Source: a virus. Taken from it: DNA of 23,788 bases. Under the pieces are notes generated by a model that was given only the letters and a program-made list of their open reading frames with translations, was not told where the DNA came from and ran no database searches. The stretch covers positions 1 through 23,788 of the IMG/VR virus record IMGVR_UViG_3300028025_000624; one strand, 5' to 3'. Position numbers and translations under genes: made by a program. Position 1 is the stretch's first letter; every line of letters starts with the position of its first letter. Shown here in pieces: positions 21,973 to 23,788 of the stretch.

Positions 21973-22346
21973 AGCTCTTGTGTGCCTTTTGTAATCGGTT
22001 GTACTGGCGCTTCAGCTAGTTTAGGCTCTTGTGCTAGTTCAGCTAAGAATGCATCTTTTAGCTCTTGGTTTCTAGCATACGCAGCTGTGCGGCCTTTTAC
22101 TTTTTCGTACTGGCCTGTCTCACTAACAAACACCATGTAGTCACCATCCTCTTCTGAGTTTTCAGACGGGGCAATCCACAGCATACCGTTAGCTGTTTGC
22201 ACTGTTTGAATAATGCTAAATCTACTAGCTTGCTCTGTTAAGATTTGGGTTTCTAGTTCTTTAATACGGGCACTTGCTTCAGCCTTAGTATCAAAAAACT
22301 CTGCATCACCTTTAATATAATTTTGAATTTGATATTGTTTTGCCAT
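21969..22346 (-). CDS. Small acidic protein, hypothetical (125 aa)
   Basis: ATG 22346 follows AGGA by about eight bases. The product starts AKQYQIQNYIKGDAEFFDTK, has a helix rich in Glu and Ala (AEASARIKELETQILTEQAS), then IIQTVQTANGMLWIAPSENS, a strand-like DYMVFVSETGQYEKVKGRTA and a helical end with LKDAFLAELAQEPKLAEAP. The last part is Pro/Glu-rich and flexible. There is no signal peptide or membrane segment. It is coupled to the cupin gene by an ATGA overlap. I do not recognise a family. It could be a chaperone or a small structural component for the fibre encoded just upstream, judging from position only. Confidence 0.6.
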   Translation of the reverse strand: MAKQYQIQNYIKGDAEFFDTKAEASARIKELETQILTEQASRFSIIQTVQTANGMLWIAPSENSEEDGDYMVFVSETGQYEKVKGRTAAYARNQELKDAFLAELAQEPKLAEAPVQPITKGTQEL

Positions 22347-22354
22347 AATTTTTC

Positions 22355-23749
22355 CTAAATAATAGCTACTGCCCCTGCTAAATTAGTGGGGTTCATTATA
22401 AATACAGCGGTAGAGCTTGCTGTTCTTATTGCCTGCCCGCCACCTGCACCGGTTTGGACAACTGTTGCTCCTCGCCTACCTGCACCACCTGACCCACCCC
22501 AACCACCACCACCACCGGGCTGGGTAATAGAATTACTTGAACCAGAGCCTCCGCCTACACCAAATTCTCCACCGTAGTTATTAGGGCTAGCTATCCCAGC
22601 AGTGATTACATGAAATGCTCCTGAACCGCCAGCTTGTCCGCCTAATCCTGCATATGTTCCCACTGCAGGTAGTGTAGGGTTATTTGTTTTTGCTCCTGGT
22701 AGTATAGTACCGCCTGAGCCTCCTGAAGCATATGTAGCCGCACCATTTACCGTACCATTATTACCTGCGGATACTCCGCTAGTCACACCTGGGTTATAAG
22801 CAACGTCGCCAACCGCTCCACTTGCCCCTTCTAAACCTGCGCCACCACCACCATATAGATTCCGTACAGTTCCTGTAGTTACACTTCTACCTCCACCGCC
22901 ACCGCCGCCAGCAATGTATCCATTTGTATTTTCAATAATAAGGTTAGTTGCTATATTAGTTGTAAGCCCAAGTGCACGGCCTCCGCTAACAGGTGCACTT
23001 GTTTCAGACCCTCCGCTTCCTCCAGTGCCATAAATAGCGCCATTAATTATTAATCTAATACTAGAAGGGTTATTAGGTGCAGAGGTTAATCCTATAGAAA
23101 GTGCGTCAGTGCCTATTGAAGACGTAAGCCTTACATTTGCTGGGACAATTAAAACAACATTATTGCCTGCTGTATACCCAGGAATAGAATCTAGTTGCAA
23201 ACTTGTTCCTGTTTCAACTGTTGTGGGGAATGTATAAACTACTGACCTTAATGCCGTGTTTACAGAACCGTATAATGTGCCTGAACCTGTCAGTGTGTAC
23301 GCATTACCGTTAGTGACGATAGAGTTTCCACCAGTTGCACCTACTTGATATAATGATGTATTAGTATAACTTGCAGCACCTGCAGCACCCCAACCGCCTC
23401 CCCCACCCCCTTGGTATGCATCGCCAAATGTGGTGTAAGATGGAGCTGCGTTGTTTGCGGAACCACCATTGTTATTGTAGGCATAAGCATTATTTGATAC
23501 AGCAGCGCCACTACCCCCAGCACCACCTCCACCAAATATGTCAAGGTCTACGTCATATGTTCCGCCTGTGCCAGGGAAGACAAACCCTCCCCCACCGCCA
23601 CCTACTGCAGTAAAAGAACTATCACATCCATATAATACATAAGAGTTTGCTCCGTTGTTCCCCGCGTTTGGTGGCACGGCTCTACTTGTGCTGGTGGACC
23701 CCCCACTAGCAGAAAATGGTAGTCCTACCTTACCACTGAACCCCCACAC
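22355..23749 (-). CDS. Glycine-rich fibre-like protein with two related Gly-rich domains (464 aa; 5' end uncertain)
   Basis: The frame is open from GTG 23749 to TAG 22355. An in-frame TAA lies four codons before the GTG, no good Shine-Dalgarno precedes it, and there is no internal Met start, so the true N terminus may be longer with a sequencing error, or GTG may be used. Two similar glycine-rich domains are seen: GGGGGGWGAAGA at about 114 with TGSGTLYGSV ending near 163, and GGGGGWGGSGGAGRRGA at about 412 ending LAGAVAI at 463. Between them lies a beta module (VVLIVPANVRLTSS, SIRLIINGAIYGTGGSGG) of the type seen in phage tail-tip Gly-rich proteins. A host-contact or surface fibre role is inferred. 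Confidence 0.65.
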   Translation of the reverse strand: MWGFSGKVGLPFSASGGSTSTSRAVPPNAGNNGANSYVLYGCDSSFTAVGGGGGGFVFPGTGGTYDVDLDIFGGGGAGGSGAAVSNNAYAYNNNGGSANNAAPSYTTFGDAYQGGGGGGWGAAGAASYTNTSLYQVGATGGNSIVTNGNAYTLTGSGTLYGSVNTALRSVVYTFPTTVETGTSLQLDSIPGYTAGNNVVLIVPANVRLTSSIGTDALSIGLTSAPNNPSSIRLIINGAIYGTGGSGGSETSAPVSGGRALGLTTNIATNLIIENTNGYIAGGGGGGGRSVTTGTVRNLYGGGGAGLEGASGAVGDVAYNPGVTSGVSAGNNGTVNGAATYASGGSGGTILPGAKTNNPTLPAVGTYAGLGGQAGGSGAFHVITAGIASPNNYGGEFGVGGGSGSSNSITQPGGGGGWGGSGGAGRRGATVVQTGAGGGQAIRTASSTAVFIMNPTNLAGAVAII

Positions 23750-23788
23750 TGCGAAACGGTTTTAATAATCCTATAGGCTTTCCTAGTC
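23730..23788 (-). other. Possible 3' end of an upstream gene, or frameshifted start of the Gly-rich fibre
   Basis: At the right edge a second minus-strand frame is open from 23786 to a TAA at 23730-23732 and reads LGKPIGLLKPFRSVGVQW. It could be the tail of the preceding gene overlapping the Gly-rich gene by about 20 bases, or the true N-terminal part of that gene separated by a one-base error. A third frame is also open but looks less protein-like. The window ends here, so this cannot be settled. Confidence 0.3.

Noticed and set aside
23755-23780. CCTATAGGA motif resembling the core of a T7-type late promoter
   Set aside because: The rest of the promoter consensus does not match, the same short core occurs at several other places without context, and one minus-strand frame reads through it as coding.
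1-23788. tRNA genes, insertion sequences, attachment sites
   Set aside because: I looked for cloverleaf-like segments, transposase motifs and terminal inverted repeats and saw none that I could support; a tRNA scan would be needed to exclude tRNAs formally.

Overview
This window looks like part of the late (structural) gene block of an uncultured short-tailed (podovirus-like) bacteriophage. Every supported gene lies on the minus strand, so the block is read from the right end (23788) to the left end (1). Evidence for a phage: a tail-nozzle-like protein, two adaptor-like proteins, very long Gly/Ala/Gln-rich ejection-type proteins, several fibre-like proteins built of repeats, an M15 peptidase endolysin and a small holin-like protein, with almost no intergenic DNA. 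The sequence is AT-leaning. The style (small Lys/Gly-rich proteins, Gly-rich fibres) resembles environmental aquatic phages. The host cannot be told from the sequence. No terminase, portal, capsid or replication gene is visible.

Layout in transcription order. (1) 23788-21177: a Gly-rich fibre-like protein whose 5' end is unclear, a small acidic protein, a small cupin and an HNH nuclease. (2) 21180-19755: a run of small genes, namely a basic conserved protein, a one-TM protein, three Lys/Gly-rich proteins and a 42-residue ORF. (3) 19754-16754: the connector region, with a P22 gp4-like adaptor candidate, a zinc-ribbon protein, a 58-residue basic protein, a 114-residue protein, a second adaptor carrying an inserted beta-rich module, and a small structural protein. 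(4) 16744-10207: a 201-residue structural protein, a 74-residue protein, a 1054-residue repeat fibre and an 834-residue tail fibre. (5) 10210-9423: a lysis pair, endolysin then 3-TM-type holin candidate. (6) 9413-1: the tail nozzle protein, a jelly-roll-like protein, and an ejection module (642-residue protein, GNAT-like protein, 737-residue protein, and the first 553 residues of a large protein that leaves the window).

At least fourteen of the 27 gene junctions are overlaps: seven of the TAATG type (1 bp), five of the ATGA type (4 bp), and two of 8 bp. This points to one long transcription unit with coupled translation. No stretch of more than about 40 bases is free of a supported gene, and I saw no convincing promoter, terminator, tRNA, CRISPR array, insertion sequence or attachment site.

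The most interesting features are modular: a 20-residue repeat in perfect register that gives way to an 11-residue repeat in the large fibre; beta-rich modules inserted into the nozzle and adaptor proteins, one apparently nested inside another; a recurring double-glycine motif in two neighbouring ejection proteins with echoes in the small basic proteins; and three short genes that are easy to miss or to start wrongly. All family assignments are from memory of motifs and gene order, without a database search.
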